Part shown: positions 15,157 to 22,011 of the stretch, piece by piece
How positions within the stretch are numbered: the stretch's first letter is position 1
How the letters are laid out: the number at the start of each line of letters is the position of its first letter
DNA from: a virus
Virus record (IMG/VR): IMGVR_UViG_3300025106_000009
Coordinates: 1-28,783 of that record
DNA length: 28,783 bases
Reading direction: 5' to 3' (one strand)
Notes under the pieces: model-generated
Database searches by the model: none
What the model saw: the letters and a program-made list of their open reading frames with translations, nothing else
What the model was told of the DNA's origin: nothing
Position numbers and translations under genes: made by a program

Positions 15157-15777
15157 ATGTCCGACTGGCAGCACAGCCGACTCGGGGCGCTGCTTTGGGC
15201 ACCCGACTTCTTCACGGGAGTTTCCGCCGGGCTGCTGGCGGGGCTCGTTGCTGTTGGCAGCGAAAGCCTCGCCACCGAGTATCAGGCGGTGTTGCTGGCT
15301 GTTGCTGGTATCGCAGCGGCGTTTGGGGCCTTGGTACTGGCCGTTCTGCCAGTCCTGCTGTCCACACTGAGCGGGCCGTACCGAGCGTTGCTTCGCGAGA
15401 CTCGTGGCGGCGTTCCAGGGGTAGTGGTGCCGTTTCGCCAGTCAGTTCTCATCTCTCTGATGGCAAGCGGGGTTGCCATCGTTGTCGCGATAGCTTGGCC
15501 GCTGCAAAGTGGGAGCTCCTCCGCGAATTGGCAACGCGCCTTGTGGGGGATCGCTGCCGGCGTTCCAGTGGCTCTCTGGATCTGGGCATTGGGAGCCACG
15601 TTCATGCTGGTCACACAGCTCGAGAGGCACATGCGCAACCAGGAGCAAGCTGACCAACTTGCAGCCCAAGCGGCGGAGGCTCGGGAACAGTTGGCGGCTC
15701 GCGGCGTGCCGATTGACGGCGGACAGTCCAAGATCCCTGTAGGCGGACACGTCACTTCCCTTTCTGCGGACAACTGA
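15157..15777 (+). CDS. Four-helix membrane protein, probable moron, 3' end altered by IS
   Basis: 206 residues on the plus strand, opposite to its neighbours. Four hydrophobic segments lie at about 18-36, 44-68, 96-114 and 128-152, followed by a charged coiled-coil tail (LERHMRNQEQADQLAAQAAEAREQLAARG). Base composition and codons are less GC-extreme than in adjacent genes. The last dozen codons lie in what looks like an IS21-family terminus, so the native C-terminus was probably replaced. No family is recognised. Lone membrane proteins against the direction of a phage operon are often superinfection-exclusion or host-derived cargo genes; this is inference. The ribosome site (GGGAG) is weak. 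Confidence 0.75.
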   Translation: MSDWQHSRLGALLWAPDFFTGVSAGLLAGLVAVGSESLATEYQAVLLAVAGIAAAFGALVLAVLPVLLSTLSGPYRALLRETRGGVPGVVVPFRQSVLISLMASGVAIVVAIAWPLQSGSSSANWQRALWGIAAGVPVALWIWALGATFMLVTQLERHMRNQEQADQLAAQAAEAREQLAARGVPIDGGQSKIPVGGHVTSLSADN

Positions 15778-15977
15778 TCTCCCTTTGCGCAGGTGGGTCG
15801 GCACGTCGTGTCGGTCCGAAACGAAGCGTCCCTCCGGGGCTTGTCTCGAGGTCTCTGACCACGCACGAGACGAAGCCCAGCGGAGGGACTGTGAAGAAGT
15901 CTGACAGGGAGATCATGGAGATTCTGGAAGCGTTCGACGTCACCGGCTGCGCGCACTCGGCGGCCGCGTTGGCGTAG
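15738..15977 (+). mobile_element. Remnant of an IS21-family insertion sequence (left end)
   Basis: A TGT end followed by two GCGGACA copies 23 bases apart and repeated CTCCCTTT/TTCCCTTT blocks resembles the multi-repeat ends of IS21-family elements. About 150 bases later an IstA-like reading frame begins and then breaks off. There is no istB and no second end, so a deletion removed the rest and joined the remnant to a phage gene around 15968-15976. A GCGGCCGC-type run at the junction may be microhomology. Confidence 0.65.
15891..15977 (+). pseudogene. istA: Truncated IS21 transposase (istA) N-terminus
   Basis: GTG with GGAGGG upstream opens a 28-codon frame, VKKSDREIMEILEAFDVTGC then AHSAAALA, stop TAG. 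IstA-type transposases start with almost this sequence and continue into a helix-turn-helix (LAG-x-D/S-x-x-TV). Here the frame ends right where the helix-turn-helix would follow, so the gene is a non-functional fragment. Confidence 0.75.
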
Positions 15978-15991
15978 TCCTCCTCGGGTGT

Positions 15992-16028
15992 GGGGGCCGC
16001 CCCTTGAGCACCATCGGGGGCGGCCCCC
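15992..16028 (-). terminator. Strong 12-bp hairpin near the end of the early operon
   Basis: GGGGGCCGCCCC (15992-16003) pairs perfectly with GGGGCGGCCCCC (16017-16028) around a 13-base loop. It lies inside the truncated reading frame and lacks a U-tract. It may contribute to ending the leftward early transcript before the IS remnant, or may simply reflect Ala/Pro/Gly codons. Confidence 0.4.
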
Positions 16029-16177
16029 GCCGGCCGGCTGCCGGCAGCCTGGTGGCGGATCGCGGCCATGGCGGCGCCGGGCTGGTCGGCGTCGGAGGCC
16101 CAGCCGCAGCAGCATTGCCATTCGCGGCTGTAGGTGCCGTCACGGCGGCGGGTCACCTGATGGGGGGTCATGACGTC

Positions 16178-17614
16178 TCAGGTGGTGGATTGGTGTGGGA
16201 ACTCCTGCGGCAGGACCATCCCCGGTGACTGTGGCCCTGTGTTGCCGAGCAGGTTGGGCTTCAGGTACACGGCGGCCCCGGCGGCCCGTGCCTGTGCAAC
16301 GAGGTCCACGACCCACTCGAACGGCGGGGCGAACTCGGGCACGGCCCCGGAGGGTTGCGCGGTGGCTGTGCGCGAGCCGATGACGACCCAGTCGCACCAC
16401 GTCAGGTCGGTGAACGTGAGCTGCTCCTCCATGGGTTCTACGGACAGCCATCGGACCTTGGCGGGAACGTCACGCATGGCCTTCTCTGTCAGGGCGACTC
16501 GCCGCTGGGTGTCGACGGATGCGCCGGCCCACAGGTGGGGCGGGACACCGTCGCGCTTGTAGCGTTGTGGGAACTTGGTGAGGCACAGGTACTCCCACTG
16601 CGGGGCCGCCGCCATGCTGGCGTACACCTTGTCGATCCAGTCCTGCGGCACCCACGCCCCGAACAGGTCAGCCATCGAGCAGACGAACACGCGCCGCTTG
16701 CGCGGGTCCTCCGCGGCTTCCTTCGGCACCTTGGTGTCGCTCGGGGCGTCGAGCCGCTCGGTGTGGAACAGCGGAGTGAACCCGACCGGGTATGCGGCGG
16801 CGTAGGACTTCTTGGTTGCGAGGTCCCGGGCGTAGCAGTAGTCGCAGCCGTGGAGGCACCCGGTGACGGGGTTCCAAGACCAGGCGGCCCACGAGATGTG
16901 GTCGTTGGTGGGGTTGAAGGTGGGCTTGCCCTGCGGCTTCGGGTAGGGCACCTTCCGCCCGTCGTGGGTGTACAGGTCGAGCATGACGGGGGTGGGCTTG
17001 GGCTTCGGCTCCGGTGGCTTGGGCCGCTTCTTCGCCTCGTTGACGGCCGAGTTCAGGGACCGCTTCCCCTCGACGGCCTCGTCGAGGAGGTCGGGTGCCT
17101 CGGCGGCCAGCTTCTTGGCCTTGGAGATGCTGTCGTGGCCGACGCCGACGGCCTTGGCGGCACGGGCACGGGAGTCCTCGAACGGTTCTGCTGAATTCAG
17201 CGGAACCGTTCTGGTGCCCCCACCGGCGCGGCCGGTACCACCGCCAGAGGCCCGCTGCCGTTCCTTGGCCTCGGCGGCGTACAGGGCCTCCACCGCCAGC
17301 CCCACCTTCGCCCTCTGTGCGGCGGTCAGGTGGCGTCGGTGCAAGTTGGCAGACAGCACCCACGCGACCGGGTCGGTGACGTGCAGCTGGCGCACTCCGA
17401 CCGTAAGGTCGATCTCAACCGACGCGATGAGCCGGTTCCGCCCGTCGAGCAGCAGGTTGTCGTCGGTGATGACGACGCGCTCCATCCAGCCGTTCGCGTT
17501 CGCGTCAGCAGCCAGCTCAGCGCGTTCCTCCTCGGACATCATCGGGAACAGGTCCGCGGCCGGATGCACCCCGTCGATGCCGTACAGGTCGAGGGCCTCC
17601 CTGATAGTGGTCAT
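16178..17614 (-). CDS. ParB-like domain fused to radical SAM DUF5131 (Gp37/Gp68 family)
   Basis: 478 residues; ATG at 17614 overlaps the TcmP-like stop (ATGA). Residues of about 1-100 are a ParB/Srx-type domain with the LLLDGRNRL signature (54-62). Residues of about 100-195 are a KorB/ParB-like helix-turn-helix region (RARAAKAVGVGHDSISKAKKL). A Lys/Pro linker follows (196-210). Residues of about 211-465 match the DUF5131 pattern: SWNPVTGCLHGCDYCYARDL with C253, C257 and C260 spaced CX3CX2C as in radical SAM enzymes, RRVFVCSMADLFG, PQWEYLCLTKFPQRY, WAGASVDTQ, VRWLSVEPM, WVVIGS. The domain normally stands alone; here a DNA-binding module is attached. I infer a nucleic-acid-directed radical reaction. 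The substrate is unknown. Confidence 0.85.
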   Translation of the reverse strand: MTTIREALDLYGIDGVHPAADLFPMMSEEERAELAADANANGWMERVVITDDNLLLDGRNRLIASVEIDLTVGVRQLHVTDPVAWVLSANLHRRHLTAAQRAKVGLAVEALYAAEAKERQRASGGGTGRAGGGTRTVPLNSAEPFEDSRARAAKAVGVGHDSISKAKKLAAEAPDLLDEAVEGKRSLNSAVNEAKKRPKPPEPKPKPTPVMLDLYTHDGRKVPYPKPQGKPTFNPTNDHISWAAWSWNPVTGCLHGCDYCYARDLATKKSYAAAYPVGFTPLFHTERLDAPSDTKVPKEAAEDPRKRRVFVCSMADLFGAWVPQDWIDKVYASMAAAPQWEYLCLTKFPQRYKRDGVPPHLWAGASVDTQRRVALTEKAMRDVPAKVRWLSVEPMEEQLTFTDLTWCDWVVIGSRTATAQPSGAVPEFAPPFEWVVDLVAQARAAGAAVYLKPNLLGNTGPQSPGMVLPQEFPHQSTT

Positions 17615-18384
17615 GCGGTGTTCTCCTTCGCTGTGAGGAACAGGTAGTCGGCGATGCGGTCAAACCCCTTACGGTCCAGCCGCAGCCACGCCACCTCGTA
17701 ACCCTTCGGCCAGTGCCGGAAGGCGCTGGCGAAGTCGCAGTCGTACCTGTCGCGCCACTTCTGGGGGCCACTGACCAGGTAAGCCCACTGGGCATCGTCC
17801 TTCTCGAGCCGCACCAGCGCGACATCGTGGTAACGGGGAAGGTGCCGGGTGACCGTCTCAATGTGGGCGTACCAGCCCAGGCGCACATCCCGTTCGAGGC
17901 GCTTCAGGCCACTCGGGTTACACCCCAACGTGGACAGGGTCGTCGTATGGGGCGCCGCAGTGAGGAGGTCGGGCGTCAGCGCAAACTCGCTGATAGCGTT
18001 CGGGTCGTTGTAGATGAGGGCGCAGCCCTTTGGTGGGATCGCCCCCACGATTCGCTGAACCACTTCGGGGCTGCGTGCGTCGCCTGTGATGACAGGGAAG
18101 GTGACCTGTTCTCGCAGCACGTCGGCAACTGCAGGATGGCGCTCCACAGCAAGTGCGCTGAGGTGAGGGCCGAACTTCGGATGATCCAGATGCTTCTGAA
18201 TGATCAGCGGCGATGCCGTGCCACTCTCCATCGTGGGGATGCCGTCGCCTGCGGTAAGGTCGATGACCGCCATAGGCCACCCCTTGACGTATGACACTCC
18301 CGACTCACGCCCGACGATCTTGTCCAGCAAGATGTGCTTCCCCAAGGTCCGGGCGCTCGAGCCCACTTCCTTCCGCTTGCTCAC
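17611..18384 (-). CDS. TcmP-like (three-Cys-motif partner) Rossmann methyltransferase-fold protein
   Basis: 257 residues from the GTG at 18384, which overlaps the RecT stop (GTGA). It has class I SAM-methyltransferase features: motif I AVIDLTAGDGI (39-49), GTASPLII (55-62) as in the GSPLIAL segment of TcmP proteins, an acidic residue after strand 2 (LAVERHP, E81), ITGDA (99-103), and CALIYNDPNA (121-130) at the motif IV position. TcmP proteins are known as genomic partners of proteins carrying the three-cysteine DUF5131 motif, and here the DUF5131 gene follows with an overlapping start. That synteny supports the call more than sequence alone. The catalysed reaction is unknown. Confidence 0.7.
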   Translation of the reverse strand: MSKRKEVGSSARTLGKHILLDKIVGRESGVSYVKGWPMAVIDLTAGDGIPTMESGTASPLIIQKHLDHPKFGPHLSALAVERHPAVADVLREQVTFPVITGDARSPEVVQRIVGAIPPKGCALIYNDPNAISEFALTPDLLTAAPHTTTLSTLGCNPSGLKRLERDVRLGWYAHIETVTRHLPRYHDVALVRLEKDDAQWAYLVSGPQKWRDRYDCDFASAFRHWPKGYEVAWLRLDRKGFDRIADYLFLTAKENTA

Positions 18385-19037
18385 TCGCCCTCCGCCCCCT
18401 GGGCCGCGGCGTCGCCGCTGTCGTCCCACAGGACCCCGTCGTCGTCCACCTCGACACCGGGCACGTCCGGGTGCGGCTGACGGGCAGGGGCGGCCGCCAG
18501 GTGCACGGTGGACACCACCGGGCGGGCCTGCGCCGCCGGCCTGGGGTCGGCCAGCTCATCGGGGGTGTACCCGGCGCCTGCGATCGCATCGGGGAACACC
18601 GCCCGGCACGCCAGGCTCGTGCAACGCGCCAGCAGCATCGCCTTCGGGTGCTTCCTGTAGTTCTCCTGCCCACCCAGCCCAGCGTGCTGCGCGTCCACCA
18701 TCGTGAACTCGAACGCCTGCACATTGTCGGGCCGCTCCCGGCGGGCCACCAGCAGCCGGCAGCCCTGCTCGGTGAGCACATCCACGTCGATCTGGTGCCC
18801 GGCGCGCAGCACCAGGGTGCGCATCAGCTCCGCCGACATGGACATCTTCCCCTTGATGACGGTGATCCCGTTGATGGCCTGCATGGGATGCAGGTTCAGG
18901 GCTTCCGCCATCTCCAACGCGACGAGCAGGTTGGCGGGCTGCTTGCGGTACGACTCGGGGATGATGCTCGCCTCCGCCAGGTACTTGGCGAGGTTGATCT
19001 TCTCGTCCAGCGGCTGCCGGACCACAACATCGGTCAT
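18381..19037 (-). CDS. recT: RecT-family single-strand annealing protein
   Basis: 218 residues, ATG at 19037. The pattern LVALEMAEALNLHPMQAINGITVIKGKMSMSAELM, then LVLRAGHQIDVDV, YRKHPKAMLLARCTSLACRAVFPDAIAGAGYTPDEL is that of actinophage RecT/Bet-like recombinases, which anneal complementary single strands during recombination and replication. The C-terminus is acidic and disordered, as is usual. The start overlaps the stop of the upstream exonuclease, giving the classic exonuclease-annealase pair. Confidence 0.85.
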   Translation of the reverse strand: MTDVVVRQPLDEKINLAKYLAEASIIPESYRKQPANLLVALEMAEALNLHPMQAINGITVIKGKMSMSAELMRTLVLRAGHQIDVDVLTEQGCRLLVARRERPDNVQAFEFTMVDAQHAGLGGQENYRKHPKAMLLARCTSLACRAVFPDAIAGAGYTPDELADPRPAAQARPVVSTVHLAAAPARQPHPDVPGVEVDDDGVLWDDSGDAAAQGAEGE

Positions 19038-19915
19038 GCTTGGTTCTCCTCGGTTGGTTGTGCGGTGTACAGGGTTCCGCGGGTGTTCAGCCATGCGACT
19101 TTCCGCCCGTCCGTGTCGATCAGGGCCTGGTCGGTGCGCATCGCGGTGCGCAGTTCCACGCGGAGCTGGTCCTTGCTGGTGGTGAGTGGTTTCAACTGCT
19201 CGTCGACCTGCCACAGCCGTTCCACGATGGCCAGTTCCTCCGCCGTGGGTTCGCGGCTGCTGCCGGGCACGGGCTGCCACACCCGGTTCAGGTCTGGGAT
19301 CCGGTCCCGGGCGAAGTCCACTTCGGGTGGCACCCCGCCTAGCACGTTGGTGTGCCAGAACTCGTGCAGGATGGGCAGGGCACCCGCCTCCCACACCTCG
19401 TCCCGGTAGATGGTGCGTTCCTGGTAGCTGCCGCACACGTCGGCCACGACGTGGGCCTCCGGCAGCCCGGTGACCGCCAGTTGGGTGAGGACCTGCACGG
19501 CCACATGGTCGGGCAGGGTGCCGCCGACCCAGCCGTCCCAGCGGGAGGTGGTTTTCATCTCGAGGATGACGGTCCGGTCGGGGTAGTGGGCGAGCCGGTC
19601 CAGGGATGCGAGCAGCCATGGCATGTCTGGGTGGGCGAGCAGCGCCGGGGGGCGTTCCACGATGCAGTCGGGGTGCTGCTGCCGGTACCGGTCGGCGAGG
19701 AACCCTTCGAGGGTGCGCCCGCGTGCCATCGCATACCCGTCGCCCTGCCCTGTGTCGGGCGTGTCGGGTTGGGTTTTCTCCAGCCACACGGTGAGGGGGG
19801 TGCGCCACGGGGACGCTCCGAGCACGGCTGGCACCCCGGTCGCGGTCAGGCCGCGGCGTCGGCGCCGCAGCCACCGGTCGCGGCGCATCCTCGTATGGAC
19901 GATGACAGCTGTCAT
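19034..19915 (-). CDS. YqaJ/RecE-like 5'-3' exonuclease
   Basis: 293 residues, ATG at 19915. PD-(D/E)XK nuclease of the lambda-exonuclease/YqaJ kind: VLGASPWRTP (31-40), RGRTLE with E70, ASLDR with D106, ILEMKTT with E119 and K121, and Q141 in the following helix. It resects double-stranded ends to make single strands for the RecT protein encoded immediately downstream. It lies between a resolvase-like nuclease and RecT, so the three make a recombination module. Starts and stops overlap at both ends. Confidence 0.88.
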   Translation of the reverse strand: MTAVIVHTRMRRDRWLRRRRRGLTATGVPAVLGASPWRTPLTVWLEKTQPDTPDTGQGDGYAMARGRTLEGFLADRYRQQHPDCIVERPPALLAHPDMPWLLASLDRLAHYPDRTVILEMKTTSRWDGWVGGTLPDHVAVQVLTQLAVTGLPEAHVVADVCGSYQERTIYRDEVWEAGALPILHEFWHTNVLGGVPPEVDFARDRIPDLNRVWQPVPGSSREPTAEELAIVERLWQVDEQLKPLTTSKDQLRVELRTAMRTDQALIDTDGRKVAWLNTRGTLYTAQPTEENQA

Positions 19916-20250
19916 TGGTATCCGGCTTCTTTCAGTAGTTCGGTGAAGGTGTGCCCGTCGAGGAGGACGTAGCCGTCGGCTGGGTTGGGTTTGCCGCGGC
20001 GCCTGATCCACACGGCCCCGACGCGGGCGGCGGCGTTGATGGTTTCTGCGCGGGTCTGGTCGGCCCACACGGCCAGTTCGAGGCGTGCGGCGCTTTTCGC
20101 TTCGATGCACACGCCGACGACACCGGCGATGTCGCCCCGGTCGTTGCGGCCTGCTAGTGCGCGGCGTTCCGCGGTGGGCCAGCCGCGGGTTTGCAGGTAG
20201 GTGACGATCGCGGTTTCCCACGCGGTGCCCTTCGCCCTGGACCTACCCAT
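19912..20250 (-). CDS. Small PD-(D/E)XK nuclease, Holliday-junction-resolvase-like
   Basis: 112 residues, ATG at 20250. The order of motifs fits archaeal-Hjc/VRR-like resolvases common in actinophages: KGTAWETAIVTYLQTRGW with E12, GRNDRGDIAGV with D40, then GVCIEAKS with E50 and K52. It probably cleaves branched DNA during recombination or before packaging. It overlaps the exonuclease start. The activity is inferred from motifs. Confidence 0.78.
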   Translation of the reverse strand: MGRSRAKGTAWETAIVTYLQTRGWPTAERRALAGRNDRGDIAGVVGVCIEAKSAARLELAVWADQTRAETINAAARVGAVWIRRRGKPNPADGYVLLDGHTFTELLKEAGYQ

Positions 20251-20479
20251 CGGTGCGCCCCGCCCGCCACTGCTCCGCGGCCAGTTGGGCCTTGGCCCGG
20301 GCCCGCGCGGCGAACGTGTACAGCCAGTTGGCGGTGTCGGGCCACAGCGGGCCGACCCGGTCGGCCACATCCTCGGCCTGGTCTGCCAGGTCGCCGAGCC
20401 GGGCCGCTGTGGGGCCGACCACCTCGGGGCACCAGCGGATGTGGGCGCCGAGGTCGCGGCACCCGCCACACCTACCCAT
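20243..20479 (-). CDS. Small hypothetical protein with N-terminal cysteines
   Basis: 78 residues from the ATG at 20479, preferred over the GTG at 20488 because GGAGG lies ten bases upstream of the ATG. The N-terminus MGRCGGCRDLGAHIRWC has three cysteines and a CxxC pair. The rest is helical (RLGDLADQAEDVADRVG) and basic at the end. It overlaps the resolvase start by eight bases. No family recognised. Confidence 0.6.
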   Translation of the reverse strand: MGRCGGCRDLGAHIRWCPEVVGPTAARLGDLADQAEDVADRVGPLWPDTANWLYTFAARARAKAQLAAEQWRAGRTDG

Positions 20480-20711
20480 CCCGGTCACCCCTCCGGACGA
20501 TGCTGGCGAAGTACTGGCCGGGCTCGTCGACGTCCTGCATCTCCAGCTCGTACCAGCGGACCTGCTCCATGTCCTGGGCGATCCGCTCCAGCACCAGCGC
20601 CTCGACAGCGTCGATCAGGGGGCACAGGCACGGGCCGAGCTCGTCCAGGTCCATCCGCGGGTACATGGCCAGGTCCTGCCCGCGGGGGCACAGCCCCCGA
20701 TGCCCGCTCAC
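20472..20711 (-). CDS. Hypothetical early protein
   Basis: 79 residues. GTG at 20711 overlaps the upstream TGA. Amphipathic and acidic in the middle (MDLDELGPCLCPLIDAVEALVLERIAQDMEQV), with aromatic-rich WYELEMQDVDEPGQYFASIV. No recognised family. It belongs to a run of overlapping small genes before the nuclease module. Confidence 0.6.
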   Translation of the reverse strand: MSGHRGLCPRGQDLAMYPRMDLDELGPCLCPLIDAVEALVLERIAQDMEQVRWYELEMQDVDEPGQYFASIVRRGDRDG

Positions 20712-20959
20712 CGGTCGGCCTCCACCAGGTCGAGGGCCTCCGCCATGCGCGCCGCGACATGCTCGACGTACTCGGCCAGGGTCGGGTGGTTGTTCAGCAG
20801 CCCGGTCAGGCCCTCCACGGCGTGGGCGACGGCGACCAGGTCCCCGCCGTCCCAGTGCAGGCCGAAGTCCAGGTCCTGCTCGAGGATGCGCAGCTCGGCC
20901 GAGCAGTGGTCTGCGACGGCGGCGAGCAGCGCCAGCGCCCGCGCCCGGGCGCCCGTCAC
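20708..20959 (-). CDS. Hypothetical helical early protein
   Basis: 83 residues. The GTG at 20959 overlaps the stop of the gene before it (GTGA). Strongly helical and acidic: LALLAAVADHCSAELRILEQ, DLVAVAHAVEGLTGLL, ending MAEALDLVEADR. No family recognised. Translation is probably coupled to both neighbours. Confidence 0.6.
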   Translation of the reverse strand: MTGARARALALLAAVADHCSAELRILEQDLDFGLHWDGGDLVAVAHAVEGLTGLLNNHPTLAEYVEHVAARMAEALDLVEADR

Positions 20960-21144
20960 TGCTCCGCCTCCGCGACGGACTTCACCCATTGGGCTGCCAG
21001 TTCGACCCCGTCGGCCTGGTCCCAGCCCATGGCCCGCATCGCCCGGGCCAGCAGCTCCAGGGCCGACTGGACCTCCACTAGAGCCTCTTCCCGGGCGATG
21101 GCCTGCGCCCGCGCCACCCGCACCAGCATCTCATCCTGACTCAC
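20956..21144 (-). CDS. Hypothetical helical early protein
   Basis: 62 residues from the GTG at 21144, with AGGAGA at good distance; upstream in-frame codons belong to other genes. Helical (MLVRVARAQAIAREEALVEVQSALELLARAM) and then WDQADGVELAAQWVKSV. No family recognised. The GTG overlaps the stop of a 31-residue zinc-ribbon peptide. Confidence 0.6.
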   Translation of the reverse strand: MSQDEMLVRVARAQAIAREEALVEVQSALELLARAMRAMGWDQADGVELAAQWVKSVAEAEQ

Positions 21145-21236
21145 AGCGTCTCCTTCTCTCGTTCGAACAGTTCGCAGGTCGGGCATCTGGCGGTGATCCG
21201 TGGATGCCCGCAGCGGGGGCAGCGGAACACCCTCAC
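21141..21236 (-). CDS. 31-residue zinc-ribbon peptide
   Basis: GTG overlapping the preceding TGA opens a 31-codon frame: VRVFRCPRCGHPRITARCPT, then CELFEREKETL. Two CxxC knuckles twelve residues apart make a minimal zinc ribbon. The stop overlaps the next GTG. Stop-start overlap on both sides supports real translation in spite of its size. Confidence 0.55.
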   Translation of the reverse strand: MRVFRCPRCGHPRITARCPTCELFEREKETL

Positions 21237-21361
21237 GCCGGCTCCGCCACCAGGTCGCCCCGGCCGTGCCGGTACAGGTGCTTCTGCAGCGTCGGCCACG
21301 ACACCCCGAGCCGTTCGCTGATCGCCGCATGGCCCTCACCGCACTCGCGCAGCCATTGCAC
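21233..21361 (-). CDS. Small HTH-like protein, N-terminus apparently frame-broken
   Basis: In-frame start at GTG 21361 gives 42 residues: VQWLRECGEGHAAISERLGV, SWPTLQKHLYRHGRGDLVAEPA. This looks like a short helix-turn-helix. The same frame extends upstream to YDGCARCDD without any start codon, and related actinophage proteins carry such a CxxC. A GTG at 21407 overlapping the previous stop lies in another frame and would reach this frame if one base were removed near 21395. Either the gene is frameshifted (real or a sequence error) or it starts at the internal GTG. Confidence 0.5.
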   Translation of the reverse strand: MQWLRECGEGHAAISERLGVSWPTLQKHLYRHGRGDLVAEPA

Positions 21362-21403
21362 GTCGTCGCACCGCGCGCAACCGTCGTAGCTGTCGTCCTG
21401 GGC

Positions 21404-21964
21404 TCACGGCTGCCGGGCCGCCCACGCCCTGGTCCGCTCGGATGGGCCGGGGGTGCCGCCCCGCGCGGCCCACACCTTCAGCACCGCGAGGGCGGTGCGC
21501 CGGCGGACCTTCAACCGCTCACCCGACACGATCCGCCTGCATGTGTCCGTGTCCATGTCGAGCTCGTCGGACAGGCCACGCAGCGTCCACCCGAGCAGCG
21601 CCAGGTCCCGCAGCCGTTCCGCTGTCGGCCCGGCGTCCACGTACGCGTCGTCGCGGCGTTCCATGTGGGGGCGGACCGCGAGGATCCGCGCCTCGGTGCG
21701 GGTCGTGATCCGCGGATGGCCGAGCATCGTGTACAGGGCGTTGCGGGACTGCCAGCCGGCGGCCAGGGTGATCGCCCACATGCTCATGCCCGCTTCGCGG
21801 AGCGCAGCCACGTGCGCCCGCGCAGGGCCGACGTCGACGAGGCACGGTTCGCCCCGCGCCCGGCGCAGCCGGTACGCCTTCTGGTAGCGGTAGTGCGCGG
21901 CGCTGCACGTGTCGCAGCGGCACTTGTCCTGCACGTATGCGGTGGTCGTCCCATGCCTGCTCAT
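21404..21964 (-). CDS. Helix-turn-helix DNA-binding protein
   Basis: 186 residues, ATG at 21964. N-terminal CRCDTCSAAHYRYQKAYRLRR is a basic, cysteine-containing segment. Two helix-turn-helix regions follow: ALREAGMSMWAITLAAGWQSRNALYTML at about 55-82, and LRGLSDELDMDTDTCRRIVSG at about 128-148. Proteins with this layout are common in actinophage early regions as putative transcription regulators. The start overlaps the stop of a 16-codon ORF. Confidence 0.7.
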   Translation of the reverse strand: MSRHGTTTAYVQDKCRCDTCSAAHYRYQKAYRLRRARGEPCLVDVGPARAHVAALREAGMSMWAITLAAGWQSRNALYTMLGHPRITTRTEARILAVRPHMERRDDAYVDAGPTAERLRDLALLGWTLRGLSDELDMDTDTCRRIVSGERLKVRRRTALAVLKVWAARGGTPGPSERTRAWAARQP

Positions 21965-22011
21965 CGGCGTGTCCCGGGCAGCCCGCGGGCCGCGCTGCCA
22001 TCCACGGTCAC
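21961..22011 (-). CDS. 16-residue linking ORF
   Basis: The GTG at 22011 overlaps the stop of the upstream gene (GTGA), and its own TGA overlaps the start of the HTH gene (ATGA). It encodes VTVDGSAARGLPGTRR. It has no recognisable function. It may only carry ribosomes from one gene to the next across a gap with a weak ribosome site. Confidence 0.3.
   Translation of the reverse strand: MTVDGSAARGLPGTRR

Larger units (their letters stand above)
15752..16171 (-). pseudogene. Phage hypothetical gene truncated and fused to antisense IS DNA
   Basis: ATG at 16171, six bases after the stop of the ParB-radical SAM gene. The first 70 or so residues (MTPHQVTRRRDGTYSREWQC, CCGWASDADQPGAAMAAIRH, then a Pro/Ala linker to EEDYANAA) look like a small actinophage protein with a cysteine cluster. 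From about residue 66 the frame reads the antisense strand of the IS remnant, including the complement of istA, and ends at a chance stop. The native 3' end was therefore lost. It would be the last gene of the recombination/modification operon. Function unknown. Confidence 0.55.
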
